Below are positions 16,510 through 24,873 of a stretch of 64,000 nt of DNA, one piece after another (positions within the stretch are counted from its first letter, which is position 1; each line of letters starts with the position of its first letter). Both the position numbers and the translations under genes were made by a program. Origin of the DNA: Mycobacterium heidelbergense (GTDB taxonomy: Bacteria > Actinomycetota > Actinomycetes > Mycobacteriales > Mycobacteriaceae). The DNA lies in contig NZ_AP022615.1 in the NCBI RefSeq assembly GCF_010730745.1, positions 1,302,001 through 1,366,000 of the forward strand, written 5' to 3'. Below the pieces are notes generated by a model, which saw nothing but the letters and a program-made list of their open reading frames with translations, was not told where the DNA came from and did no database searches.

Positions 16510-17817
16510 GTGTCCAGACACAGGTTTGCCCTCGTCGCGCTGGCGTTTTGTGCCGTCATCGGGTCCTGTTCGGAAACCGTGGCTCCGCCCGCGGCCACAC
16601 CTACCACCTCGACTTCTACCAGCCGGGCTCCCTCACCGGCTCCGGTGACGGGCCCTTTGCAGAAAGACTGGAAAAGCTACGGCGGGACGGCGTACTTCGG
16701 TTGTCCGGACAAATTTTCACCGGGCAAATCGGCACTCCAGGACATCCGCCCCAAAGTCTTCGACACGAAAACGGGCCAGTACGTGGCGCCGGGAATCCCC
16801 GCGCTGGCCCCCGGGGAGGATTTGACCGGCGGCATGTGCGCGCTGACGGGCGCCGCGGACGATATGAAAGTCGTCTATCTGGTGACGACGATCAAAACGG
16901 CGCGAGCGGCAGAACCCGAAGCCAGCACGACGACCGCGTCTGTTTTCGATTTCCGGACGGGCCAGCCGCTGGTGACACGGGAGCTGCGCCCGCCGGCCGC
17001 CGACCTGAAACTGGCCGCGCCGAACGGCTGGGAGCTCGCCTCCACCACGTCCGGCGTGGCATGGGTGAACGCCTTCACCGACGGGCACGGCGCCGCGTCG
17101 CCGCCTCGGACCGTAATCCTTTCCCCCTCGGACCTTTCGATGATGTGGAACGACCCACAGCCGGGCCGGGTGTGGCAGGACGTTCTTTCGTTTCCACGAA
17201 ACACCGACCCGAGCAAGACGTCGGGAGCGGAGCTGCGCCGCCCGAGCGGGGAAGCGATTTATCAGGATAACGACATCTCGACCGTCGACGCCGAATTGTC
17301 CGACGGGCCGGACAAACTGGTCAAGATCACGCGCTGGGATTCGCACGACCCACCGGCGATGTCGACGATGTTCTACGACCTGAACGCCAAGTCCGTCATC
17401 AAGATCGGTGATTCGGACAGGATTTCCGGCGGCGGATTGGCCGCGACGTTGTCGGGCGGGAAGTTGTTCGTCGACGCTCGCGACTCGGACAATTCGCAGT
17501 TCGGGTTCGGGGTGTGGAACCTGCGAGCACAGCAATGGGATTTCCTGAAGACCCGGGATGACGCGAAGAAGATGTCGATCGCCAAATTGGCGTTCTTTGA
17601 AGACCACCTCTACGTCACGAACGTGGGCAACACGTTCGCTATCCTCGCCCTGCCCGCTACCGAACCGATCTCGACGACCTGGTCCGTCCGGCCCTTCGCC
17701 CGGATATCCGGCTGGACGCTGGTGTGCCGCGGCGAGAATGCCGCCTTCAACGGCGACTGCAAGGACATCGTGATGGTGCAAGACCAGGACGGCCACTTTC
17801 CCGGGCCCTGGTTCTGA
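16510..17817 (+). CDS. putative secreted lipoprotein of unknown function
   Basis: A 435-residue protein. With GTG 16510 as start, preceded by GGGGGAGA, the signal peptide has a basic n-region (SRHR), a hydrophobic core and a lipobox ending at Cys20 (VIGSC). Starts at 16486 (ATG) and 16480 (TTG) are possible. A Thr/Ser/Pro-rich linker (about 25-50) precedes a large globular domain rich in beta strands with several Cys (GCPDKF, GGMCALTG, LVCRGENAAFNGDC), which may form disulfides. The repeating strand-turn pattern suggests a beta-propeller-like fold, but I see no named domain. It ends before a strong hairpin facing tRNA-Tyr. Confidence 0.75.
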   Translation: MSRHRFALVALAFCAVIGSCSETVAPPAATPTTSTSTSRAPSPAPVTGPLQKDWKSYGGTAYFGCPDKFSPGKSALQDIRPKVFDTKTGQYVAPGIPALAPGEDLTGGMCALTGAADDMKVVYLVTTIKTARAAEPEASTTTASVFDFRTGQPLVTRELRPPAADLKLAAPNGWELASTTSGVAWVNAFTDGHGAASPPRTVILSPSDLSMMWNDPQPGRVWQDVLSFPRNTDPSKTSGAELRRPSGEAIYQDNDISTVDAELSDGPDKLVKITRWDSHDPPAMSTMFYDLNAKSVIKIGDSDRISGGGLAATLSGGKLFVDARDSDNSQFGFGVWNLRAQQWDFLKTRDDAKKMSIAKLAFFEDHLYVTNVGNTFAILALPATEPISTTWSVRPFARISGWTLVCRGENAAFNGDCKDIVMVQDQDGHFPGPWF

Positions 17818-17825
17818 ACCTGGAC

Positions 17826-17905
17826 GGGTTTCGACTGACTCTGCGGCCACCAGGCAAAAGTACGAGTAGAGACCCTGGTGGACGCAGAGTCAAAAACGAA
17901 ACCCC
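17826..17905. terminator. long imperfect hairpin between convergent lipoprotein and tRNA-Tyr genes
   Basis: Three nested stems are visible: GGGTTTCG/CGAAACCC (17826-17833 with 17897-17904), ACTCTGCG/CGCAGAGT (17838-17845 with 17883-17890), and CCACCAGG/CCTGGTGG (17847-17854 with 17874-17881), with a 19-base loop. It starts nine bases after the lipoprotein stop and ends 12 bases beyond the tRNA 3' end, so it could stop transcription from both sides. There is no U-tract, as is common in mycobacteria. Confidence 0.55.
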
Positions 17906-17916
17906 GGGCCTGACCT

Positions 17917-18002
17917 TGGTGGCAGGTACAGGATTCGAACCTGTGTAGGCGTAAGCCGACGGATTTACAGTCCGCTCCCATTGGCCGCTCGGGCAACCTG
18001 CC
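17917..18002 (-). tRNA. tRNA-Tyr (anticodon GTA)
   Basis: On the minus strand an 86-base class II tRNA can be folded. The acceptor stem is GGCAGGT (18002-17996) pairing with ACCTGCC (17927-17921), followed by discriminator A and an encoded CCA (17920-17917). The anticodon GTA lies in CGGACTGTAAATCCG, the T arm is CAGGTTCGAATCCTG, and a long variable arm (CGGCTTACGCC region) is present as expected for bacterial tRNA-Tyr. It lies upstream of and opposite to yajQ. Confidence 0.97.
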
Positions 18003-18069
18003 GCCTAGCAGGGTACAACGAGCGGGTAGACAGGGCACAAATGGCTAACCGGATGAAGGGACAGATCGG

Positions 18070-18561
18070 ATGGCTGATTCATCGTTCGACATCGTCAGCA
18101 AGGTCGACCGCCAGGAGGTCGACAACGCGCTCAACCAGGCCGCCAAGGAGCTGGCCACGCGCTTCGACTTCCGCGGCACCGACACCAAGATCGCGTGGAA
18201 GGGAGATGAGGCCATCGAGCTGACGTCGTCCACCGAGGAGCGCGTCAAGGCCGCCGTCGACGTCTTCAAGGAGAAGCTGATCCGCCGCGACATCTCGATG
18301 AAGGCCTTCGACGCCGGCGAGCCGCAGGCCTCCGGCAAGACCTACAAGGTCGCCGGCGCCCTCAAAGAAGGCATCAGCAGCGAGAACGCCAAGAAGATCA
18401 CCAAGCTCATCCGCGACGAGGGGCCCAAGAACGTCAAGACCCAGATCCAGGGCGACGAGGTCCGCGTGACCAGTAAGAAGCGCGATGACCTGCAGGCCGT
18501 CCAAGCGCTGCTGAGGAACGCCGACCTGGACGTGGCGCTGCAGTTCGTCAACTATCGGTAG
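18070..18561 (+). CDS. YajQ-family nucleotide-binding protein (UPF0234)
   Basis: A 163-residue protein with the full YajQ pattern: SSFDIVSKVDRQEVDNALNQ at the N-terminus, RFDFRGTDTKI, and near the C-terminus VRVTSKKRDDLQAVQALLR followed by ALQFVNYR. The family forms a two-domain ferredoxin-like fold. Some members bind cyclic di-GMP and act as transcriptional cofactors; others bind nucleic acid. H37Rv has the same family (Rv0566c) beside the flavin monooxygenase. The next gene starts 10 bases after its stop, so the two are probably co-transcribed. Confidence 0.93.
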   Translation: MADSSFDIVSKVDRQEVDNALNQAAKELATRFDFRGTDTKIAWKGDEAIELTSSTEERVKAAVDVFKEKLIRRDISMKAFDAGEPQASGKTYKVAGALKEGISSENAKKITKLIRDEGPKNVKTQIQGDEVRVTSKKRDDLQAVQALLRNADLDVALQFVNYR

Positions 18562-18571
18562 ACGGGGCCTG

Positions 18572-20050
18572 ATGGGGATGTACGCCGACCACTTCGACGT
18601 CATCATCGTCGGCGCCGGCATTTCCGGCATCGACGCGGCCTACCGGATCACCGAGCGCAACCCGGGGCTGACCTACACCATCCTGGAGCGGCGCGCGCAG
18701 ATCGGCGGCACCTGGGACCTGTTCCGCTACCCCGGCGTCCGCTCCGACAGCAGCATCTTCACGCTGTCGTTCCCGTTCGAGCCGTGGACCCGTAAAGAGG
18801 GTGTGGCCGATGGCGTCCACATCCGCGAGTACCTGATTACCACCGCGCACAAGTACGGCATCGACCGCCACATCCGGTTCAACAGCCATGTCCGCTCGGC
18901 GGATTGGGATTCCTCCACCGACACCTGGACGGTCACCGTCGAGCGGGACGGCGCCCGGAAGGACTACCGCGCGAGGTTCGTGTTCTTCGGCAGCGGCTAC
19001 TACAACTACGACGAGGGCTACACCCCGGACTTCCCTGGCATCGAGCGGTTCAACGGCACGGTCGTGCATCCGCAGCACTGGCCGGAAGACCTGGACTACG
19101 CCGGCAAGAGGATCGTGGTGATCGGCAGCGGGGCCACCGCCGTCACGCTGATCCCGGCGCTGGCGGAAAAAGCCGCGAAAGTCGCGATGCTGCAGCGCTC
19201 GCCGACGTATTTGATGTCGGCGTCCAAATACAGCGGATTCGCCGCGGTCGCTCGTAAAGCGTTGCCCCGTAGGGCTTCTCATCTGGTCATCCGGATGTAC
19301 AACGCCTTGACCGAAGCGGTGTTCTGGTTCGTGTCCCGCAAGGCGCCGCGGTTCGTCAGGTGGTTGTCGCGGCGCGTCGCCATCAAGAACCTGCCCGACG
19401 GCTACGACGTCGACACCCACTTCAAGCCGCGGTACAACCCATGGGACCAGCGGATGTGCCTGATCCCGGACGCCGACCTGTACACCGCGATCGCCGACGG
19501 CCGCACCGAGGTGGTCACCGACCACATCGACCGCTTCGACGCCACCGGCATCGCGCTCGAATCCGGCGGGCACCTCGACGCCGACATCGTCGTCACGGCG
19601 ACCGGCCTGCAGTTGCAGGCGCTGGGCGGGGCGACGATCAGCCTCGACGGCGAACAGGTCGATCACCGCGACCGCTTTGTCTACAAGGCGCACATGCTCG
19701 AAGACGTGCCCAACCTGTTCTGGTGTGTGGGCTACACGAACGCGTCGTGGACGCTGCGGGCCGACATCACAGCGCGGGCGACGGCAAAATTGCTGGCGCA
19801 CATGGCATCCCACGGTTACACCCACGCCTACCCACACCGGGGCAACGAACCGATGGACGTCAAGCCGTCGTGGGACATTCAGGCCAACTACGTGAAGCGG
19901 TCGGGGCACGCGCTGCCCAAGTCGGGCACCAAGAGGCCATGGAATGTGCGGCAGAACTACCTCGCCGACGCCATCGACTACCGGTTCGACCGCATCGAGG
20001 AGGCGATGGTGTTCGGCCGGGCGGCCCACCCCGCGCCGCTGACGGGCTAG
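18572..20050 (+). CDS. flavin-containing / Baeyer-Villiger-type monooxygenase
   Basis: A 492-residue class B flavoprotein monooxygenase. It has an N-terminal FAD motif (VGAGISGIDAA), the fingerprint FPGIERFNGTVVHPQHW near residue 150, and an NADPH motif (VVIGSGATAVTL near 187). It resembles Rv0565c, one of the enzymes reported to activate ethionamide; that link is from family knowledge. Such enzymes oxygenate ketones, sulfides or thioamides with NADPH and O2. It starts 10 bases after yajQ. A second in-frame ATG two codons on is also possible. Confidence 0.92.
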   Translation: MGMYADHFDVIIVGAGISGIDAAYRITERNPGLTYTILERRAQIGGTWDLFRYPGVRSDSSIFTLSFPFEPWTRKEGVADGVHIREYLITTAHKYGIDRHIRFNSHVRSADWDSSTDTWTVTVERDGARKDYRARFVFFGSGYYNYDEGYTPDFPGIERFNGTVVHPQHWPEDLDYAGKRIVVIGSGATAVTLIPALAEKAAKVAMLQRSPTYLMSASKYSGFAAVARKALPRRASHLVIRMYNALTEAVFWFVSRKAPRFVRWLSRRVAIKNLPDGYDVDTHFKPRYNPWDQRMCLIPDADLYTAIADGRTEVVTDHIDRFDATGIALESGGHLDADIVVTATGLQLQALGGATISLDGEQVDHRDRFVYKAHMLEDVPNLFWCVGYTNASWTLRADITARATAKLLAHMASHGYTHAYPHRGNEPMDVKPSWDIQANYVKRSGHALPKSGTKRPWNVRQNYLADAIDYRFDRIEEAMVFGRAAHPAPLTG

Positions 20051-20065
20051 GGCGACGCTAGGGCG

Positions 20066-21502
20066 TCAAAGGACTTGGTCGGCGCCCAATGCCGATTCCC
20101 CGAAGTGGATGGGCTTCCCGCAATTGGGGCAGAACCTTTCGGCGGGATGATGTTCCGCCCCGCAACTCGAACAGAAGTGTGGCTCGATCGCGATCGGCTC
20201 CTCCGCTGCGGCCGGAGCCGGGGGCGCCGGCGGCCGGCGCCGAAATGGCTGGAAGGCGGAAACCCTGGCCGCGGAGAGATGCGGCCAGCGGCGCTTGACC
20301 ACCATGAAGGTCACACCCGCGCCGGCGGCGAGCACCAGCACGACGCCGCCGACGGTGTACCACACCAGGTTTGCGCCATCCAACACCGAGTCATCGCCGT
20401 ACTGCTGGCGCAGATTGGCTGCGCTCGTTCGCAGATCGGCCAGGCCTGGATAGTCGGGCGACATCGACAGCGTCTGGTCGAAATCATCGATGGCCTCGGT
20501 GTAGCGGCCCGAGTAGTAATGGTTGAGCCCCTTGCGGTAGTACACATCGGCGGGTCCGAGCGTCGCCTTGACGCCCTTGCTGGCCAATATCGCGGCCAGG
20601 CCGTCGGCGGGCGCGACGAAGTTAAAGGCCTGGGGTTCGCCGACGGGGGCGAAGCTGTTCACGCCGATCACCTTGCCGTCGAGGTCGACGGTCGGGCCGC
20701 CGCTCATGCCCTCCGAGACCGCGGCATCGATTTCATACTCGGGAACCGAACCCATGGTCGACTTCTTGCTGACCTTGCCGCTCTTGTTCGTCGGGTCCAG
20801 CGATGGGCCGGTGATGTTTTCGGTGCTCTGCGAGAAACCCACGGCCAGAACGGATGTCCCGATGCTGACGTCGGCGTCGGTCCCCAGCTGAGACGACGGC
20901 AGGTTGTGCTTTTCCACCTTCAGAAGAGCGACGTCACCCTTGCTGATCGGCCGAAAATCGACGACGTTGGCGGGGATCTTCCCCGCGATCTTCGTCCCGT
21001 TGCCGTACACCAGCGTGAGGCCGATTTCGGGGCCCCGGCCGGGGGTGTCGCCCTCGACCGTCGCGTTCTTCTGAAGCCACGCCAACGCCGCGGTCCGGTC
21101 ACGCGATTCGGGCGCATGCGGAAACTGAGTGATGTACTCGGTGGCGGCCCGTTTGAGGATCAACAGCTTGGCGCTCTCCGGGTCGACGCAATGACCTGCC
21201 GTCGCCACCCAACCGTCGGGATTGATGACGAAACCGGTGCAGCCCCAGGTCGCGATGAACGGCATGCTCGTGCCCGGGCCGAACTGCGAGAGGATCTGGC
21301 CGTCGGGCAGCCGGACCTGGCCGTAGGCTTGACCGGCGAGGTACATCACGGCCGGCCGGATCATGGCCGCCGCCCTCTCCTCCGGGTTGGCCCGTGGACG
21401 GCCGTCATCGGCAAACGCGACGCCCGGGAAGCCGACCAGAACCGCAAGTGCGGCCGCCGACAGCGCCGCGAATACGCGGCCGCAACGAGCGCGTCTGCGC
21501 AT
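20066..21502 (-). CDS. secreted-side trypsin-like serine protease with TPR-like segment, TM anchor and C-terminal zinc ribbon
   Basis: A 478-residue protein with an unusual domain string. A signal peptide ends near AFA (31). A trypsin/HtrA-type domain carries the triad His104 (TAGHC), Asp190 (KGDVALL) and Ser267 (SEGMSGGP). A short TPR-like helical pair follows (318-355, GLNHYYSGRYTEAIDDFDQ), then one membrane helix (about 381-402). A Pro-rich linker leads to a zinc ribbon with Cys444, Cys447, Cys458 and Cys461 (CSSC...CPNC). The protease would face outward and the ribbon the cytoplasm, suggesting a signalling or quality-control role. No PDZ domain is seen. Confidence 0.85.
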   Translation of the reverse strand: MRRRARCGRVFAALSAAALAVLVGFPGVAFADDGRPRANPEERAAAMIRPAVMYLAGQAYGQVRLPDGQILSQFGPGTSMPFIATWGCTGFVINPDGWVATAGHCVDPESAKLLILKRAATEYITQFPHAPESRDRTAALAWLQKNATVEGDTPGRGPEIGLTLVYGNGTKIAGKIPANVVDFRPISKGDVALLKVEKHNLPSSQLGTDADVSIGTSVLAVGFSQSTENITGPSLDPTNKSGKVSKKSTMGSVPEYEIDAAVSEGMSGGPTVDLDGKVIGVNSFAPVGEPQAFNFVAPADGLAAILASKGVKATLGPADVYYRKGLNHYYSGRYTEAIDDFDQTLSMSPDYPGLADLRTSAANLRQQYGDDSVLDGANLVWYTVGGVVLVLAAGAGVTFMVVKRRWPHLSAARVSAFQPFRRRPPAPPAPAAAEEPIAIEPHFCSSCGAEHHPAERFCPNCGKPIHFGESALGADQVL

Positions 21503-21665
21503 GGTTCCTCCTCGCGTCGAGCCTGTCCTGTTGACGATCCGGCACGTCGCGCGGCGGAGGTAGGGACGGAAGTCCCATGCCGGGGGGCCGTTGGTTTCGA
21601 CTACCGCCGTCCGGCGGTTGGTGAACTCCTTCTAAATCTCCGATGTCGGCAATACGCTGATCGAC

Positions 21666-22691
21666 ATGGCAGCCGAGAAGCGTGAACCCAGAGTCGTCGT
21701 CCTCGGTGGCGGTTCCTGGGGGACCACCGTGGCGTCAATCTGCGCGCGGCGCGGTCCGACGTTGCAGTGGGTGCGCTCCGAGGCGACCGCCAAGGACATC
21801 AACGAGGAGCACCGCAACCACCGCTATCTCGGCAAGGACGTCATCCTGAGCGAGACGCTCCGCGCCACCACCGACTTCACGGAGGCCGCCAACTGCGCCG
21901 ACGTCGTCGTCATGGCCGTGCCCTCGCACGGCTTCCGGGGCGTGCTCACCGAACTGGCCAGGGAGCTGAGGCCGTGGGTGCCGGTCGTGTCACTGGTCAA
22001 GGGGCTCGAGCAGGGCACCAACACGCGGATGTCGCAGATCATCGAGGAAGTGCTGCCCGGCCACCCCGCCGGCATCCTGGCCGGGCCGAACATCGCCCGC
22101 GAGGTGGCCGAGGGCTACGCCGCCGCCGCGGTGCTGGCGATGCCCGATCAGCACCTGGCGACCCGGCTCTCGGAATTGTTCCGCACCCGGCGCTTCCGCG
22201 TGTACACCACCGACGACGTCGTCGGGGTGGAGATGGCCGGCGCGTTGAAGAACGTCTTCGCGATCGCGGTGGGGATGGGCTATTCGCTGGGCATCGGCGA
22301 AAACACCCGCGCACTGGTGATCGCGCGCGCACTGCGCGAGATGACGAAGCTGGGCGTGGCGATGGGCGGAAACCCCGACACCTTCCCCGGGCTGGCCGGT
22401 CTGGGCGACCTCATCGTCACCTGCACCAGCCAGCGCAGCCGCAACCGCCACGTCGGCGAACAACTCGGTGCCGGCAAGCCGATCGACGAGATCATCGCGT
22501 CGATGAACCAGGTCGCCGAGGGCGTCAAGGCCGCCAGCGTGATCATGGAATTCGCCGACGAGTTCGGCCTGAACATGCCGATCGCCCGCGAAGTGGACGC
22601 GGTGATCAACCATGGCTCGACCGTCGAGCAGGCCTATCGCGGTCTGGCCGCCGAGGTTCCCGGACACGAGGTGTACGGCTCCGGGTTCTGA
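21666..22691 (+). CDS. gpsA: glycerol-3-phosphate dehydrogenase [NAD(P)+] GpsA/GpdA1
   Basis: A 341-residue enzyme that reduces dihydroxyacetone phosphate to sn-glycerol-3-phosphate for phospholipid synthesis. Motifs are the Rossmann GGGSWGTTVASI near residue 14, the VSLVKGLEQGT block, AGPNIAREVAEG, the catalytic-Lys region GALKNVFAIAVG near 198, and the family signature with GLAGLGDLIVTCTS. It corresponds in position to Rv0564c (gpdA1). It is divergent from the serine protease, with a 163-bp gap. Confidence 0.95.
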   Translation: MAAEKREPRVVVLGGGSWGTTVASICARRGPTLQWVRSEATAKDINEEHRNHRYLGKDVILSETLRATTDFTEAANCADVVVMAVPSHGFRGVLTELARELRPWVPVVSLVKGLEQGTNTRMSQIIEEVLPGHPAGILAGPNIAREVAEGYAAAAVLAMPDQHLATRLSELFRTRRFRVYTTDDVVGVEMAGALKNVFAIAVGMGYSLGIGENTRALVIARALREMTKLGVAMGGNPDTFPGLAGLGDLIVTCTSQRSRNRHVGEQLGAGKPIDEIIASMNQVAEGVKAASVIMEFADEFGLNMPIAREVDAVINHGSTVEQAYRGLAAEVPGHEVYGSGF

Positions 22692-22909
22692 TTTCTCAAC
22701 CCATTCGCGCGTAACGAAAGATTTGCATTCGATATGCGCGCGGCCCGTCGGCTTGACCCGCTCTTCGCGCGCAAAATACCGTCAGACGAGGTAGCCAGGC
22801 TTTGACCTGCCGCCGGTGCGCTTGTAATCGTTTGTGCGCCAAGAAGCTACGCCGACGCGACGGGGCGGATATCGGCATCCCCGCTAAGACCTGACGAGGA
22901 TAACGACCG

Positions 22910-24439
22910 ATGCAACACATCGAACAGCCCGGCGATCAGCGTGTTGGCCGGATACGCTCCGTTGTTCGGCACGACTTGCCCGCGTCTCTCGTGGTTTTCC
23001 TGGTCGCGCTCCCGTTGTCGCTGGGGATCGCGATCGCCTCCAACGCGCCGGTGCTGGCCGGCCTGATCGCCGCGATCGCCGGGGGAATCATCGCCGGAGC
23101 CATCGGCGGATCGCCGCTGCAGGTCAGCGGGCCCGCGGCCGGCCTGACCGTGGTGATCGCCGACCTGATCTCCAATTTAGGTTGGGGCGTAACGTGTTTG
23201 ATCACCGCGGCCGCGGGGGTCCTGCAGGTCCTGTTGGGGCTCAGCCGCGTCGCACGGGCCGCGCTGGCGATCTCGCCCGTCGTCGTGCACGCGATGCTGG
23301 CCGGCATCGGGATCACGATCGCGCTGCAACAAGCGCACGTGCTGCTGGGCGGAAAGTCCAAAAGCTCCGCCTGGCACAACCTCATTGGCCTGCCGGGCCA
23401 AATCGTCGGCGCGCACCGGCCCGGGGTCCTCCTGGGCGCGCTGGTGATCGCCATCCTGATCGCCTGGCGGTGGGTTCCGCCTCGATTGCGCCGTGTTCCG
23501 GGGCCGCTCGTCGCCATTGTGGTGGTTTCGGTCATCTCGGTGGTCTTCCCGTTCCATGTGCGCCGGATCGACCTCGACGGGTCGCCGCTGGATGCGCTGC
23601 GGCTGCCCGACATTCCGCACGGCAACTGGGGCGCGGTCGCGATCGGCGTGATCACCGTTGCGCTCATCGCCAGCGTCGAGAGCCTGCTGTCAGCCGTGTC
23701 CGTCGACCGGATGCACACCGGCCCGCGCACCGACTTCAACCGCGAGTTGATCGGACAGGGCGCCGCCAACGTCGTGTCCGGGAGCGTCGGCGGGCTACCG
23801 ATCACCGGTGTAATCGTCCGCAGCTCAACCAATGTCAACGCGGGCGCGAGATCCCGCGCCTCCGCGGTCATGCACGGTGTGTGGATCCTGCTGTTCACGG
23901 TGCCATTCGCGGAGTTGGTCGAAGAGATCCCGACCGCGGCGCTCGCCGGCCTGCTGATCGTGATCGGGGTTCAGCTGCTGAAGCCCGCCCACATCGAAAC
24001 CGCAATGAAGCACGGCGATCTCGCCGTCTACGTCGTGACCGCGGTCAGCGTCATTTTCCTCAACCTGCTGCACGGCGTGCTGATCGGACTCGCGCTGGCC
24101 ATCGCGCTGACCGGATGGCGGGTGATCCGGGCCAGGATCGAGGGCAGGCCCGTCGGCGACGAGTGGCACGTGACGATCGAGGGGGCCGCATGCACCTTTC
24201 TCGCCCTGCCCCGGCTGACCCGCGTGCTGGGTTCGACCCCCTTCGAAGCGGTTGTCACCGTTCATATTTCGGTCCACTACCTCGACCACGCCGCGCATCA
24301 GGCGATCGACGACTGGCAGCGCCAGCATGAGGCCACCGGCGGCACGGTTCGGATTCGGGGGATGGCCGAGACCGGCCACCTCGCCCGTCGGCGCCCCCGG
24401 GACCTGGTCGAGCCCGAAAGGCCCGAAGCGGCAGCCTAA
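22910..24439 (+). CDS. SulP/SLC26-family anion transporter
   Basis: A 509-residue membrane protein with about 11-12 helices. The opening is typical of SulP proteins (DLPASLVVFLVALPLSLGIA, then GGSPLQVSGPAAGLTVVIAD). The central block includes ESLLSAVSVDRMHTG and GGLPITGVIVRSSTNVNAG, close to bicarbonate/sulfate transporters of the BicA-like branch. A C-terminal region (about 415-509) sits where a STAS domain would be but is only partly recognisable. ATG 22910 follows GAGGATAACGACCG. The 218-bp upstream gap holds two -35/-10-like pairs (TTGACC near 22752, and TTTGACC near 22800 with TAATCG), neither convincing. Substrate is inferred as an inorganic anion. Confidence 0.85.
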   Translation: MQHIEQPGDQRVGRIRSVVRHDLPASLVVFLVALPLSLGIAIASNAPVLAGLIAAIAGGIIAGAIGGSPLQVSGPAAGLTVVIADLISNLGWGVTCLITAAAGVLQVLLGLSRVARAALAISPVVVHAMLAGIGITIALQQAHVLLGGKSKSSAWHNLIGLPGQIVGAHRPGVLLGALVIAILIAWRWVPPRLRRVPGPLVAIVVVSVISVVFPFHVRRIDLDGSPLDALRLPDIPHGNWGAVAIGVITVALIASVESLLSAVSVDRMHTGPRTDFNRELIGQGAANVVSGSVGGLPITGVIVRSSTNVNAGARSRASAVMHGVWILLFTVPFAELVEEIPTAALAGLLIVIGVQLLKPAHIETAMKHGDLAVYVVTAVSVIFLNLLHGVLIGLALAIALTGWRVIRARIEGRPVGDEWHVTIEGAACTFLALPRLTRVLGSTPFEAVVTVHISVHYLDHAAHQAIDDWQRQHEATGGTVRIRGMAETGHLARRRPRDLVEPERPEAAA

Positions 24440-24792
24440 TCGAACCCCGAAAGCCCAAAGGTGTCGCTCGGCGTTCGCCCGCTGAGCTTCTGAACTATCC
24501 GCTGGTTCATCGAAACCCTCTCCTCGATGGCCTCCAGGGCGAGCCGGGCGTGCAACTGCGGTGATGTCCTGACGATGAAGGTGCCGCTGTAGTTTCGGTC
24601 GGAAAGGGGTATGGGGGCCGATTCTCCTGTTGCGCGCATCCCATCCACGTGCTCATGCGTGGCCTGTTCGATGGCGGCGACGGCCTCCGGCGCGGTCGCC
24701 GCTTCGCGCCTCAGATAGGGCAACTCGACGCACACGCCCATGTACTGGCCGTAGTCGGGCGACCATTCCGCGCGGTAGGTGTAGCGGTCCAC
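24436..24792 (-). CDS. orphan HicB-family antitoxin-like protein
   Basis: With GTG 24792 the protein has 118 residues. An N-terminal HicB fold (DRYTYRAEWSPDYGQYMG, then EAVAAIEQATHEHVDGM) is followed by a ribbon-helix-helix-like C-terminus (FIVRTSPQLHARLALEAIEE, then RVSMNQRIVQKLSG). A longer start, GTG 24834, preceded by GGGGATAA, would add 14 residues but would run through a perfect palindrome. No HicA toxin gene is adjacent on either side, so this is either an orphan regulator or a remnant. Its stop overlaps the convergent SulP stop. Confidence 0.82.
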   Translation of the reverse strand: MDRYTYRAEWSPDYGQYMGVCVELPYLRREAATAPEAVAAIEQATHEHVDGMRATGESAPIPLSDRNYSGTFIVRTSPQLHARLALEAIEERVSMNQRIVQKLSGRTPSDTFGLSGFD

Positions 24793-24801
24793 GCCGGATT
24801 T

Positions 24802-24819
24802 GATAGCACATGCGCTATC
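24802..24819. promoter_or_regulatory. palindrome GATAGC-N6-GCTATC upstream of hicB
   Basis: A perfect 6-bp inverted repeat lies 10 bases before the GTG 24792 start. HicB proteins with a ribbon-helix-helix tail bind such palindromes to repress their own gene, so this is a candidate operator. Confidence 0.45.
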
Positions 24820-24873
24820 GAGTTCGTAAGTCACTTATCCCCAAGAAAAGGCAGGCTCTTCGGGCGGATCCAA

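Noticed and set aside
22692..22909. Riboswitch or leader RNA before the SulP gene
   Set aside because: Only weak stems (GGGG/CCCC near 22861) and two poor promoter matches were found, with no known riboswitch core.
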